Positions 11,666-20,440 of a stretch of DNA of 24,533 nucleotides are shown here, piece by piece. Made by a program: the position numbers and the translations under genes. Under the pieces are notes generated by a model that was not told the origin of the DNA, did no database searches, and saw only the letters and a list, made by a program, of their open reading frames with translations. The DNA lies in NCBI GenBank assembly GCA_049794535.1, contig JBARCX010000064.1, positions 1 through 24,533 of the forward strand, given 5' to 3'. Within the stretch, counting starts at the first letter, position 1. Each line of letters opens with the position of its first letter. This DNA comes from JBARCX01 sp049794535. Its GTDB lineage: Bacteria > Pseudomonadota > Gammaproteobacteria > Xanthomonadales > Rhodanobacteraceae.

Positions 11666-13162
11666 TCAGACCCTGTAGCCCATGGTGGCTTGTACGGCCT
11701 GCTTCCAGTCCGCATAGAGCGCTTCGCGCTGACTTTCCGGCATGGATGGCTCGAAGCGGCGCTCGACGGCCCATTGACGCGCGATCTCCTCACGACTGGA
11801 CCAAAACCCCGTGGCAAGACCGGCGAGATAGGCCGCGCCAAGCGCGGTCGTTTCCGTGACCTGCGGCCGCAGCACCGACACGTTGAGTATGTCGCTCTGG
11901 AACTGCCCAAGGAACTCGTTCGCGATCGCGCCACCGTCCGCTCGCAGCTCCTTCAGGCGGAGGCCGGCGTCGTGCTCCATGGCCGTCAGCACATCGCGGG
12001 TTTGATAGGCCATCGACTCCACCGCGGCACGCACGAAGTGTTCTTTGGTGGTGCTGTGGGAAAGACCGAATACCGCACCGCGTACATCGCTGCGCCAGTA
12101 AGGCGCGCCTAGCCCGACGAAGGCCGGCACCATGTACACGCCGTCGTTGGAACCGGCGCGATCGGCATATTGCTGCGAATCGCTGGCCTTGCCCAGCATG
12201 CGCAAGCCATCGCGCAGCCATTGGATCACCGAACCCGCGACGAAGATGCTGCCCTCCAAGGCGTACTCCACTTTGCCATCCAGGCCCCAGGCGATGGTGG
12301 TCAGCAAACCGTTTTTAGACACCACCGCTTTCTCGCCGGTATGCATGAGCATGAAGCAGCCGGTGCCATACGTGTTCTTGGCCATACCGGGCTCGAAGCA
12401 GGCCTGCCCGAATAAAGCGGCCTGCTGGTCGCCGGCCGCACCTGCGATAGGCACTTCCTGGCCGAAGAAATGCTGACCCAGGGTGTTTCCGTAGATCTCG
12501 CTGCACGAACGCACCTCGGGCAGCATGGCGCGTGGTACGTCGAGCATCGCCAGCAGTTCATCGTCCCATTGCTGCGCATGGATGTCATACATCAAGGTGC
12601 GCGATGCATTGGTGTAATCGGTCACATGTGCCTTGCCGCCCGTGAGATTCCAGATCAGCCAGGTGTCGATGGTGCCGAATAGCAATTCGCCACGCGCCGC
12701 GCGTGCCCGTGCGCCCTCCACGCGATCGAGTATCCATTTCACTTTGGTGCCGGAGAAATAGGCATCGATGAGCAGCCCGGTTTTCGCGCGCACCGTATCT
12801 TCGTAACCAGCCGCCTTGAGCTGGTCGCAAATATCGCGCGTCTGCCGCGATTGCCACACGATGGCGTTGTAGATGGGTTGGCCCGTGGCCTTGTCCCACA
12901 CTACCGTGGTTTCGCGCTGGTTGGTGATGCCAATGCCGGCGATGGCACGGGCATCCACCTGTGTGTTGTTCATCACTTCAGTAATAGTGGTCAGCACGCT
13001 GGTCATGATTTCGCGCGGGTTGTGCTCGACCCAGCCGGGTTGCGGAAAAATCTGGCCGAACTCGCGTTGAGCGACGCCGGCGATGCGGCCGGCACGATCG
13101 AACAGGATCGCGCGCGAGCTAGTCGTGCCTTGGTCGATAGCGAGGATGTATGACTTGTCCAT
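11666..13162 (-). CDS. glpK: Glycerol kinase
   Basis: It phosphorylates glycerol to sn-glycerol-3-phosphate using ATP, trapping glycerol in the cytoplasm. The 498-aa length is typical. The N-terminal phosphate-binding signature AIDQGTTSSRAILFD is at residues 8-22. Further family blocks are GWVEHNPREI, WDKATGQPIYNAIVWQSRQT, DAYFSGTKVKWILD, GDQQAALFGQ and FVGLGAPYWRSDVRGAVFGL. ATG 13162 has CAGGAG about eleven bases upstream. It lies 56 bp after glpF on the same strand and is probably cotranscribed with it. No internal defect is visible. Confidence 0.97.
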   Translation of the reverse strand: MDKSYILAIDQGTTSSRAILFDRAGRIAGVAQREFGQIFPQPGWVEHNPREIMTSVLTTITEVMNNTQVDARAIAGIGITNQRETTVVWDKATGQPIYNAIVWQSRQTRDICDQLKAAGYEDTVRAKTGLLIDAYFSGTKVKWILDRVEGARARAARGELLFGTIDTWLIWNLTGGKAHVTDYTNASRTLMYDIHAQQWDDELLAMLDVPRAMLPEVRSCSEIYGNTLGQHFFGQEVPIAGAAGDQQAALFGQACFEPGMAKNTYGTGCFMLMHTGEKAVVSKNGLLTTIAWGLDGKVEYALEGSIFVAGSVIQWLRDGLRMLGKASDSQQYADRAGSNDGVYMVPAFVGLGAPYWRSDVRGAVFGLSHSTTKEHFVRAAVESMAYQTRDVLTAMEHDAGLRLKELRADGGAIANEFLGQFQSDILNVSVLRPQVTETTALGAAYLAGLATGFWSSREEIARQWAVERRFEPSMPESQREALYADWKQAVQATMGYRV

Positions 13163-13218
13163 GGATAGAGTGGCTCCTGGGAGAGTCGGCGACGCACGGA
13201 CGCCAGCCGATTCGATGG

Positions 13219-14061
13219 CTAAAGGATGGAGTCGGCGTCTGCTCGTTCATCGACGCCGATCTGTTCCGGTACCAGCGCTCGTTGCCGAGCTGGCAGAAAG
13301 GGATAGATCAACCACTGATAGGCAGCGGCGCCTACCACGCCACCAGCTAGGGGGCCCACGATAGGAATCCACCAATAGTTGTCAGGTGCGGGTAGCGCTG
13401 AACTGCCCCACCCGGCGAAATAAGCGAACAGGCGCGGCCCGAAATCGCGCGCAGGGTTGATCGCCCATGCTTCGAGATAGCCCATGGAGGCTCCGATGGT
13501 TGCTACTAGCAAACCGATCATCAGGGCGCCGGAATTGGCTTTCGGCGCCATCTCGTTGTATTGCTCGGTGATGGCAAAAATGCCCAACAGCAGAAAAGCC
13601 GTCAGCACGATCTGATCCATCAGCGCGTGCATCGGCGTAATAGCCAGACCAGGGTGTGTGAAGAACACCCCTGCCGCGCCACCCGCTTCGCGCGTGAGTT
13701 GGTGGGTTTGGTTGTAATGATCGATCACCGGCGCAAACAACAGATATACCAACGCCGCGCCGAGAAACGCACCGATCACTTGAGCGACGCTGTACGGAAC
13801 GACTTTTTTCCATGAGAAGCCACGGAACACGGCCAGCGCGAGCGTCACAGCCGGGTTGGCATGGGTGCCGGAGACCGAGCCGGTGACGTAGATCGCCAAC
13901 GTCACAGCCAATCCCCATGCAATGCAGACGCCCCAGTACGCATTCGCGTAGGGACTGGGATCATAGAGCACGTACATGCATGCGACCGAATCACCGAAGG
14001 TGATGATGATGAAGGTGGCAACCGCCTCGGAAATCAGTTCGCCAAGCAACTGCCGACTCAT
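13219..14061 (-). CDS. glpF: Glycerol uptake facilitator (aquaglyceroporin)
   Basis: An inner-membrane channel for glycerol diffusion, 280 aa with six membrane helices. Both half-helix motifs are present: GTHANPAVT and NPARDFGPR. The Asp after the second NPAR is typical of glycerol rather than water channels. The frame is open to a GTG at 14118, but ATG 14061 (MSRQLLGELISEAVATF) matches the usual family N-terminus, with GAAGG close upstream. An ATG at 14076 is the alternative. It lies between glpD (142-bp gap) and glpK, so import, phosphorylation and oxidation are encoded together. No GlpR-type operator is recognised upstream. Confidence 0.93.
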   Translation of the reverse strand: MSRQLLGELISEAVATFIIITFGDSVACMYVLYDPSPYANAYWGVCIAWGLAVTLAIYVTGSVSGTHANPAVTLALAVFRGFSWKKVVPYSVAQVIGAFLGAALVYLLFAPVIDHYNQTHQLTREAGGAAGVFFTHPGLAITPMHALMDQIVLTAFLLLGIFAITEQYNEMAPKANSGALMIGLLVATIGASMGYLEAWAINPARDFGPRLFAYFAGWGSSALPAPDNYWWIPIVGPLAGGVVGAAAYQWLIYPFLPARQRALVPEQIGVDERADADSIL

Positions 14062-14203
14062 GCCTTCATTTCCCATGTTTGCGATGCAGCGCAGCAGTCG
14101 TCTCGCGTATTCGAGCACAAGGTTGCCTTAGCGACGAGCAAGATAACGACACAATGTGACATGACATGGTTCTCCGAATGAGTGGTGCAGATCGCGTCCA
14201 TCC

Positions 14204-15712
14204 TCACACTAACGGCATGCGCTCTAGCGGTGACTCGGCGAGATAGATCGTAAGCCGTGCCACGTCGACAGCACTAAATCGCAATCCAAGCTTGCTACGG
14301 CGCCACAGCACATCCTGGCTGTCTGTCGCCCACTCCTCCTTACGCAGGTAATCGACCTCGGCCTGGTACAGGTCTGCGCCGAAATGCTTGCCCAGATCCT
14401 GCAGCGAACGGGCCTCACCCAGAATCCGCGTACTGCGCGTGCCGTAACTTCGCGCCAGGCGCGAGGCCAATGACTTGGGTAACCACGGGTAGGTTGCTTC
14501 CAGCTCGCATTGCCATGCATCCATATCCCGCTGCTCGCCACCAGGAAGCGGATGCCCCTTCGCCGTCCAGTTACCCGAAGCACCGGGGAAAAACGGCGCC
14601 AATTGATCCATGGCTTCCTCCGCCAGCTTGCGATACGTGGTGAGCTTACCGCCGAACACGTTGAGCAACGGCGCTGCTCGCCCATCCAGTTCCAACAGGT
14701 AATCGCGAGTCACCTCCGATGCATTACCCGCCTCATCATCGAGCAACGGACGAACGCCGCTGAAATACCACACCACATCTTGTGGGCGAATGCCGCGCTT
14801 GAAGTAGCGATTCACCGCCTCGCACAGATAGCGGATTTCATCGCCATCGATATGCGGAGCCGCCGGATCGCTGTGGTATTCCACGTCCGTGGTGCCGACC
14901 AGGGTGAAGTCGTCCTCGTAGGGAATCGCAAAAACAATGCGCCGATCCGGCTGCTGGAAGATGTACGCATACTTATGCTCGAACAGCCGTGGCACAACAA
15001 TGTGACTGCCTTTCACCAAGCGCAGCGCATGATCGTGTCCGACCTGTGCCACTTCATCGAGAAACTCGATCGCCCAGGGGCCCGTGGCATTGATCAAGGC
15101 CTTCGCCTTGATGGTGATCGCATCGCCTTGCGCGGATTCCAGACGAGCCGTCCAGCCATCGTCGCCGCGTAAGGCACTCACGCAACGTGTGCGCGGGAGG
15201 ACGACCGCGCCGCGTTCCCTGGCATCCATGGCATTGAGTATGACCAGCCGCGCGTCCTGCACCGAGGCATCGGAATAGATGAAGCCTGTGTGGAATTCGT
15301 CGCGCAGCGGCGGCCCCGATACATGACGTTTCAAGGCAATGCGTCGCGATGCCGGCAAAGTGCGCCGCCCTCGTCCGAGGTGGTCGTAAAGCAACAGACC
15401 AAGGCGGATCATCCATGCCGGACGCAGATGCGACTGATGCGGCAGCACGAAACGCAACGGCTTGATGATGTGCGGTGCGGCGTGCAGCAGCACTTCGCGC
15501 TCTGCTAGCGCCTTGCCCACGAGGGCAAACTCGTACTGTTCCAAATAACGCAAACCGCCGTGGATCAGCTTGGTGCTCGCGCTGGACGTATGGGCGGCCA
15601 GATCATCGCGCTCGCACAGGCATACCGACAGTCCCCGCCCTACCGCGTCTCGCGCAATGCCGACGCCGTTGATACCGCCACCAACCACCAGTAGGTCGAA
15701 TTGCTCTGTCAT
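14204..15712 (-). CDS. glpD: Aerobic glycerol-3-phosphate dehydrogenase
   Basis: A membrane-associated FAD enzyme that oxidises glycerol-3-phosphate to dihydroxyacetone phosphate and passes electrons to quinone. The FAD-binding Rossmann motif VVGGGINGVGIARDAVGRG is at residues 8-26, followed by SSASTKLIHGGLRYLEQYEF, a family signature. The C-terminal part has LNVFGGKLTTYRKLAE and the DAO C-terminal helical domain. The length of 502 aa matches the family. ATG 15712 (MTEQFDLLVVGG) is preferred to the 21-codon extension to 15775; CAGGG lies about six bases upstream. It is first in the glpD-glpF-glpK order. Confidence 0.96.
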   Translation of the reverse strand: MTEQFDLLVVGGGINGVGIARDAVGRGLSVCLCERDDLAAHTSSASTKLIHGGLRYLEQYEFALVGKALAEREVLLHAAPHIIKPLRFVLPHQSHLRPAWMIRLGLLLYDHLGRGRRTLPASRRIALKRHVSGPPLRDEFHTGFIYSDASVQDARLVILNAMDARERGAVVLPRTRCVSALRGDDGWTARLESAQGDAITIKAKALINATGPWAIEFLDEVAQVGHDHALRLVKGSHIVVPRLFEHKYAYIFQQPDRRIVFAIPYEDDFTLVGTTDVEYHSDPAAPHIDGDEIRYLCEAVNRYFKRGIRPQDVVWYFSGVRPLLDDEAGNASEVTRDYLLELDGRAAPLLNVFGGKLTTYRKLAEEAMDQLAPFFPGASGNWTAKGHPLPGGEQRDMDAWQCELEATYPWLPKSLASRLARSYGTRSTRILGEARSLQDLGKHFGADLYQAEVDYLRKEEWATDSQDVLWRRSKLGLRFSAVDVARLTIYLAESPLERMPLV

Positions 15713-15802
15713 TGCCAGCCCTGCGTCATACGCGAAATGCTTCCATGTCGGCCATCGTAGGACGTGCACCGCCAATACCGAGTGATGTCATTGAAAAATC
15801 CA

Positions 15803-16198
15803 TCAATCGCCGAACGGCCCCATGTTCACAAAGCCTCCACCCTGGTACCAACTGGCCGGGTCGTCAGCAGACAGCGGCGGAGCGGACTCCACCTTGGCAC
15901 GGAAGGGCTCGGAGCTTTGGACTGGTGTGAAACCCAGTGCCGCCGCCTGTCGGTTATCCCACCAGATATCGCGATTGGCCGATGTGCCATACGCGATGGT
16001 GTGACCAACGCCTGGAACAAACAACGCACGGCGGATCAGTTGCTCAAGATCGTCATAACCAAGCCAGGTGACGAGCATGCGGCGATCGTTTGGCTCGGGG
16101 TACGACGCACCGATACGCAGACATACCGTCTCGATACCGTAGCGATCGAAATAAAACCGCGACAGCGGTTCGCCGAAAGCTTTGCTGACACCCGAATA
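15803..16198 (-). pseudogene. 3' fragment of a uronate-dehydrogenase-like NAD-dependent epimerase
   Basis: The frame holds the C-terminal half of an extended short-chain dehydrogenase: YSGVSKAFGE (the active-site YxxxK), then RFYFDRYGIETVCLRIGASYPEP, DRRMLVTWLGYDDLEQLI and WWDNRQAAALGF. These resemble uronate dehydrogenase. The N-terminal NAD-binding half is absent; upstream of about 16198 the sequence becomes a LysR fragment on the other strand. The first residues of the open frame to 16282 are therefore antisense sequence. A product without the Rossmann nucleotide motif would be inactive. Confidence 0.8.
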
Positions 16199-16215
16199 TC
16201 GTCGAGTACGTAAGT

Positions 16216-16437
16216 CAGATTCATTCCATGCTGGCGCTGGTGCGCGCAGGCATCGGCGTCGCGTTGGTCCCAGCCAGCGCATCGATGCTTCGGTTGGATG
16301 GGGTGGTCTATCGCGACATCAGCACCACGCCAGCCAAGCCGGTGGAACTACAGTTCGCCTATCGCAAGGACAACGACAACCCTGTGTTCATGGCGCTGAA
16401 GGAGGCGCTGCTCCGCTCGCTTGCGGATGCCGGTTGA
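16216..16437 (+). pseudogene. 3' fragment of a LysR-type regulator
   Basis: The frame reads QIHSMLALVRAGIGVALVPA, then DISTTPAKPVELQFAYR and a C-terminal helix. That is the end of a LysR effector-binding domain; the HTH and most of the sensor domain are missing. An ATG at 16228 exists, but the 69-residue product would not fold as a regulator. It diverges from the epimerase fragment, the usual layout of a LysR gene and its target, with both 5' halves lost. The terminator at 16456 closes it. Confidence 0.82.
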
Positions 16438-16455
16438 CGTGCTGTGCCCAAAACG

Positions 16456-16481
16456 AAAAAAGAGGCTTTCGCCTCTTTTTT
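16456..16481. terminator. Bidirectional intrinsic terminator
   Basis: AAAAAAGAGGC (16456-16466) and GCCTCTTTTTT (16471-16481) pair perfectly over a TTTC loop, with T-runs on either strand. It serves the LysR remnant from the left and tRNA-Gly from the right. Confidence 0.92.
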
Positions 16482-16520
16482 CAAGGATCTACAGACCTAT
16501 ATGGAGCTGCAGACCAAATT

Positions 16521-16596
<76 letters not shown>

Positions 16597-16609
16597 ATCG
16601 GAGTCGGGC

Positions 16610-16637
16610 ATTCTAATACGTGAAATCGTATCGTCAA
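16610..16637 (-). promoter_or_regulatory. Promoter of second tRNA-Gly
   Basis: On the minus strand TTGACG (16637-16632) and TAGAAT (16615-16610) are 16 bp apart; both match five of six consensus bases. Transcription would start a few bases before the tRNA. Confidence 0.72.
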
Positions 16638-16668
16638 CCCTTTGCAGCAAAGCTTATGAACGATCCAT

Positions 16669-17301
16669 TTAGTGATCCCTATGCGGATCGGCAACCCCCG
16701 GGCCAACGCCCGGCTCCATCCGCGGTGTGTCACCGCGCAGGGTTGGCCATGCAGCATGCAGGTAGTACATACCGGACCAGATCGTGAGTATGCCGGCAAT
16801 CACCAGCAGCCCCTCACCGATGTGATACAGGCGCAATGCTTCGGCCTCTTTCTCGTGCTGCACGATCAGAACCACCAGCGCGATCATCTGCATCACGGTT
16901 TTCAGCTTGCCGATGAAAGCCACCTTGACCGTGGCGCGCATACCGATTTCGGCCATCCATTCACGCAATGCCGAGACGCTGATCTCTCGGCCGACGATGA
17001 TCGCCGCCGTTACCGCCATCAAAATGCCCGGCCAGCCGCCGCGGTGCGATTCCACCAGTAGGAACAGCGTTACCGCCACCATCAGCTTGTCAGCTACCGG
17101 ATCGAGGAACGCCCCGAACGCCGAGGTGAGGTTCATTCGACGGGCGAGGTATCCATCCAGCCAGTCGGTGAGCGCCGCCAGCATAAATACGATCGCCGCG
17201 GTGATGTTGTGGCCGCGGAACGGTAGGTAGAACACGACCACCATGACCGGCAGCAGCGCCACGCGGAACAGGGTCAGCCAAGTGGGTAGATTGATGCGCA
17301 T
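16669..17301 (-). CDS. pgsA: CDP-diacylglycerol-glycerol-3-phosphate 3-phosphatidyltransferase
   Basis: An inner-membrane enzyme making phosphatidylglycerol phosphate from CDP-diacylglycerol and glycerol-3-phosphate, the first step to phosphatidylglycerol and cardiolipin. The CDP-alcohol phosphatidyltransferase motif is complete: DGYLARRMNLTSAFGAFLDP followed by VADK. There are several hydrophobic helices. The N-terminal MRINLPTWLTLFRVALLP is the standard start. The length is 210 aa, with a Pro/Gly-rich tail of about 20 residues beyond the usual end. In this group it usually follows uvrC and precedes tRNA-Gly, as here. Confidence 0.96.
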   Translation of the reverse strand: MRINLPTWLTLFRVALLPVMVVVFYLPFRGHNITAAIVFMLAALTDWLDGYLARRMNLTSAFGAFLDPVADKLMVAVTLFLLVESHRGGWPGILMAVTAAIIVGREISVSALREWMAEIGMRATVKVAFIGKLKTVMQMIALVVLIVQHEKEAEALRLYHIGEGLLVIAGILTIWSGMYYLHAAWPTLRGDTPRMEPGVGPGVADPHRDH

Positions 17302-17495
17302 GGATATCTTCCAGAAGGCGGCCAGTGTCGCACGGTTATCAGAGCCTGTTCACGATCTAAAAAAAGTATCTGTACGAGAACCTGTCGTCAGGCTCGCATC
17401 TATCGTTCATGGTTCGGTGTGTAGGTAATGCGTAGGCGAAAGCTGTTCGTACCTCAATGCCGAGTGGCGCACATGCAGCAACCAGGATGCTTCGA
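17302..17495. other. uvrC-pgsA intergenic region with inverted repeat
   Basis: There is no credible gene. GAGCCTG at 17342-17348 and CAGGCTC at 17389-17395 are inverted, and a near copy (GAACCTG at 17378-17384) lies next to the second arm. A run of seven A's (17358-17364) lies between them. It could be a weak terminator for uvrC, a small palindromic repeat or an old insertion-sequence footprint. Confidence 0.35.
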
Positions 17496-19337
17496 TCACC
17501 CGTGCAACGTCGCATAGATGCGCTCGGCAAGGCCCCGATCAATCCCCTTGACCCGCATCAGCTCCTCGATGCCGGCGGCCTCGACACCAGCCAGGCCACC
17601 GAATGTCTTGAGCAAGGCAGAGCGCCGACGTGCACCGATACCTGGCACATCCTCCAGCACGCTGCGTTCACGCGCCTTTTCACGTCGCTTGCGATGGCCA
17701 CTGATGGCAAAACGGTGGGCCTCGTCGCGTACCGCTGCCACGAGATGTAGCGCTGGTGACGCTGGACCGGGATAGATTTCGCGCCCCGGATCGCCTGGTT
17801 GTATCTGAGCCAGTATCAGCGTTTCCTCACCCGCACGACGACCGGGCCCTTTTGCCACGCCGATGACGTGAATGCCCTCGACGCCGAGCACCTTCAACAC
17901 GTCCAGCGCTTGAGCCACCTGACCCGCGCCGCCATCGATCAACAAGATGTCGGGCCGCGCGCCCTCGCCTTCAGCCACTTTACGAAAACGCCGGGTCAGT
18001 GCTTGGTGCATGGCCGCGTAGTCGTCACCGGGCGTGATACCGGCAATATTGAAGCGCCGGTAATGGGATTTCTCCGGCCCTTCCGGACCGAACACCACAC
18101 ATGAGGCCACCGTGGCCTCACCCAGCGTGTGACTGATATCGAAGCACTCGATGCGACGCGGCGGCTCGGATAAATGCAGCAACTTCTGTAAGTCGTCGAA
18201 GCGCGTACCCAATGTCTGCCGGCTAGCCAGTCGCGAGGTCAGTGAGGCTTGTGCGTTGCGTTCGGCCAGCTGTAGGAAGCGAGCCCGTTCGCCACGTACG
18301 CTGGACTTCAACTCCACTGCATGACCGGACTGTTGCGCCAACACTTCGGAAAGAATGTCCTGGTCCGCCAATGATTCGCCAAGAATCAGTTCGCGTGGCA
18401 CAGGCCGGTCGAGGTAGTACTGCGCAATGAATTGCGCCAGTACATCAGCCGGTGAGGCATCCAACGGCAGGCGCGGGAAGAAATCGCGCGAGCCGAGGCT
18501 AATGCCATTGCGGAAGAACAGCACACTGACGCAGGCTATACCGGATTCGATACGGCAGGCGATCACATCCATATCCGCGCTGGCGCCCTGCACATGGTGC
18601 TGCGCCTGCAGTTGGCGTAGTGCGGCCACCTGATCACGCAGTGCCGCGGCGCGCTCGAAATGCAACGTCTTACTGGCCTGCTCCATCGCCACAGCCAGCT
18701 CGTCGATCACCGCACTACTGCGCCCTTCCAGGAACATCTCCACATGGCGCACGTCATTACGGTAATCCTCAACACTGATCAGTTGCACGCAAGGTGCCGT
18801 GCAGCGGCCAATCTGATACTGCAGGCAAGGCCGTGAGCGGTTGCGGTAGTAGCTGTCCTCGCACTGGCGCACCTTGAACAGCTTTTGCATCAGGCTGAGG
18901 CTTTCACGCACCGCGAACGTACTTGGATACGGCCCGAAATAGCGACCTTGCAAGTTACGTGCGCCACGATGGAAAGCCAGCCGCGGGTAATCCTCGCCAC
19001 CGGAAAGATAAATATACGGGTAGCTTTTATCGTCGCGCAGCAGAATGTTGTAGCGCGGCTTGAGCGACTTGATCAGCTGCGATTCGAGCAGCAGTGCTTC
19101 GCCTTCGGTGCGCGTCACGGTCACTTCGGCACGCGCGATCTGCGCCACCATCGCCGCGATGCGCGGCTCCATCCGTGGCTTCAGAAAATAGCTGCCAACG
19201 CGTTTCTTGAGGCTGCCGGCCTTACCGACGTACAGCAATTCGCCGTCCGCATCAAAGTAGCGGTAAACGCCGGGTGAAGTAGTCAGGGTACGGACGAAGG
19301 CCTTGCCGTCGAAGGCCTGCGATGGTGTCGGCTGCAT
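17496..19337 (-). CDS. uvrC: Excinuclease ABC subunit C
   Basis: The nuclease of nucleotide excision repair, which cuts on both sides of a lesion with UvrB. It is 613 aa. The GIY-YIG domain is at about 20-100 (GVYRYFDADGELLYVGKAGSLKKRV). The cysteine-containing linker CLQYQIGRCTAPC is at about 170-185. The UVR helical domain lies near 205-250. The RNase H-like 5' nuclease domain shows CFDISHTLGEATVASCVVF and ILLIDGGAGQ. Tandem helix-hairpin-helix motifs close the protein (DVPGIGARRRSALL and MRVKGIDRGLAERI). ATG 19337 has no ribosome site, and a TAGAAT -10-like box ends six bases before it, so the mRNA may be almost leaderless. Confidence 0.97.
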   Translation of the reverse strand: MQPTPSQAFDGKAFVRTLTTSPGVYRYFDADGELLYVGKAGSLKKRVGSYFLKPRMEPRIAAMVAQIARAEVTVTRTEGEALLLESQLIKSLKPRYNILLRDDKSYPYIYLSGGEDYPRLAFHRGARNLQGRYFGPYPSTFAVRESLSLMQKLFKVRQCEDSYYRNRSRPCLQYQIGRCTAPCVQLISVEDYRNDVRHVEMFLEGRSSAVIDELAVAMEQASKTLHFERAAALRDQVAALRQLQAQHHVQGASADMDVIACRIESGIACVSVLFFRNGISLGSRDFFPRLPLDASPADVLAQFIAQYYLDRPVPRELILGESLADQDILSEVLAQQSGHAVELKSSVRGERARFLQLAERNAQASLTSRLASRQTLGTRFDDLQKLLHLSEPPRRIECFDISHTLGEATVASCVVFGPEGPEKSHYRRFNIAGITPGDDYAAMHQALTRRFRKVAEGEGARPDILLIDGGAGQVAQALDVLKVLGVEGIHVIGVAKGPGRRAGEETLILAQIQPGDPGREIYPGPASPALHLVAAVRDEAHRFAISGHRKRREKARERSVLEDVPGIGARRRSALLKTFGGLAGVEAAGIEELMRVKGIDRGLAERIYATLHG

Positions 19338-19355
19338 GGAAAGATTCTAGCCGTT

Positions 19356-19376
19356 CTGCTGCCTGATCAGGAGCAG
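19356..19376. promoter_or_regulatory. Palindrome in the uvrC divergent region
   Basis: CCTGATCAGG (19362-19371) is a perfect palindrome extended by CTGCT (19356-19360) and AGCAG (19372-19376). It sits upstream of the uvrC -10-like box, between uvrC and the small divergent gene. It may be an operator; its ligand is unknown. Confidence 0.35.
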
Positions 19377-19435
19377 GCCGATGTAAACGTATGGGGAGAT
19401 ATCATGTGAACCCATGAGTCTATGGAGAGACAAAC

Positions 19436-19594
19436 ATGGGATGCCTCCCGCTACCGCTGCTGTTCTTGCTTGGCGTATTCATTGGCAACACCTTCTGGGG
19501 CGGCAATGGCGCCTTGTGGGGTGCTGGCATCGGTTTGGTGCTTGGCCTGATTCTGACTGGGGCCCTTATCGCCGCGCTGCGCCGCGACCGGTAG
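19436..19594 (+). CDS. Small membrane protein, 52 aa
   Basis: A short gene with ATG 19436 and GGAGAG six bases upstream, ending TAG 19592-19594. MGCLPLPLLFLLGVFIGNTF forms one hydrophobic segment. A Gly/Trp turn (WGGNGALWGAGIG) leads to a second (LVLGLILTGALIAAL), and the end is basic (RRDR). Two helices with glycine-zipper spacing and a positive C-terminus suggest an inner-membrane hairpin. It is the only plus-strand backbone gene here, divergent from uvrC and convergent with kdsB. Function unknown. Confidence 0.68.
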   Translation: MGCLPLPLLFLLGVFIGNTFWGGNGALWGAGIGLVLGLILTGALIAALRRDR

Positions 19595-19621
19595 CCGCGA
19601 CGCGGAGCCCTTACGACGGAT

Positions 19622-20395
19622 TCAGGCCTGGCTGCGTAACCATGCTTCGGCACGTTGCAAGTCGGCGTCGGTGTCGATGCCGGGAGGGAATGGCTCGGGG
19701 GTGAGCCGCACCGCGATCGGATAACCGTGCTCAAGCACGCGCAACTGTTCAAGTGACTCGGCCTGCTCCAGCGGTGTACGCGCCAGCTCCGTATAGCGTC
19801 GAAGGAACCCCGCGCGATACGCATAGATACCGATGTGACGCAGGAACGGAATGTTTTGCGGCAAGGCCTCGCGATTTACGGCAAACGCATCGCGCGCCCA
19901 CGGCAGCGGTGCGCGGCTGAAATAGAGTGCCCGCCCATTCGCTGCCCGCACCAGTTTCACTACGTTCGGATCGAATAATTCATGCGCTTCGGCGATTTCG
20001 GTAGCCAGCGTCGCCATCGGCGCATCATCCTCGGCCAGCGCACGCGCCACTTCGCGGATGCCGGCGGCCGGCGCGAACGGCTCGTCACCCTGCAGGTTCA
20101 CCACAATCGCGTCATCCGGCCAGCCATAGTGCACAGCGCATTCAGCGAGGCGATCACTGCCCGAAGCGTGGTCTGTGCGTGTCATGCAGACCGTCACCCC
20201 CTGCCCGGCCAGCGCATCGGCAATGCGCTGATCGTCCACCGCCACGACGACCTGTGCCGCACCAGCCTGAAGCGCGCGCTGCGCTACCCGTACCACCATC
20301 GGGATACCGGCGATTTCGCGCAACGGCTTGGCCGGCAAACGGGTAGAACCGTAGCGGGCGGGAATGGCAACGATAAAGGGCGGAACGGTAGACAT
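19622..20395 (-). CDS. kdsB: 3-deoxy-manno-octulosonate cytidylyltransferase (CMP-Kdo synthetase)
   Basis: It activates Kdo with CTP to CMP-Kdo for the lipopolysaccharide inner core. It is 257 aa, a normal length. The nucleotide-binding start is IPARYGSTRLPAKPLREIAG. Further family elements are TRTDHASGSDRLAE, VNLQGDEPF (metal and CTP binding) and IGIYAYRAGFL. GAGGT lies about five bases before ATG 20395. It follows aroA by 45 bp on the same strand and is probably cotranscribed, an unusual pairing of aromatic and LPS genes. Confidence 0.95.
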   Translation of the reverse strand: MSTVPPFIVAIPARYGSTRLPAKPLREIAGIPMVVRVAQRALQAGAAQVVVAVDDQRIADALAGQGVTVCMTRTDHASGSDRLAECAVHYGWPDDAIVVNLQGDEPFAPAAGIREVARALAEDDAPMATLATEIAEAHELFDPNVVKLVRAANGRALYFSRAPLPWARDAFAVNREALPQNIPFLRHIGIYAYRAGFLRRYTELARTPLEQAESLEQLRVLEHGYPIAVRLTPEPFPPGIDTDADLQRAEAWLRSQA

Positions 20396-20440
20396 GGCGA
20401 CCTCGCGAGCAAGGGCGCCAAGCCTAACGCATTGCGTGGA

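Noticed and set aside
13561..14181. Plus-strand frames opposite glpF
   Set aside because: Shadows of glpF, which has both NPA motifs and six helices.
16228..16437. LysR fragment as an intact small protein from its ATG
   Set aside because: It is only the last part of an effector-binding domain; the upstream residues (QIHS) continue the family pattern, showing truncation.
17357..17542. Minus-strand 61-codon frame as a transposase remnant
   Set aside because: It starts inside uvrC and shows no DDE motif or terminal repeats typical of an insertion sequence.
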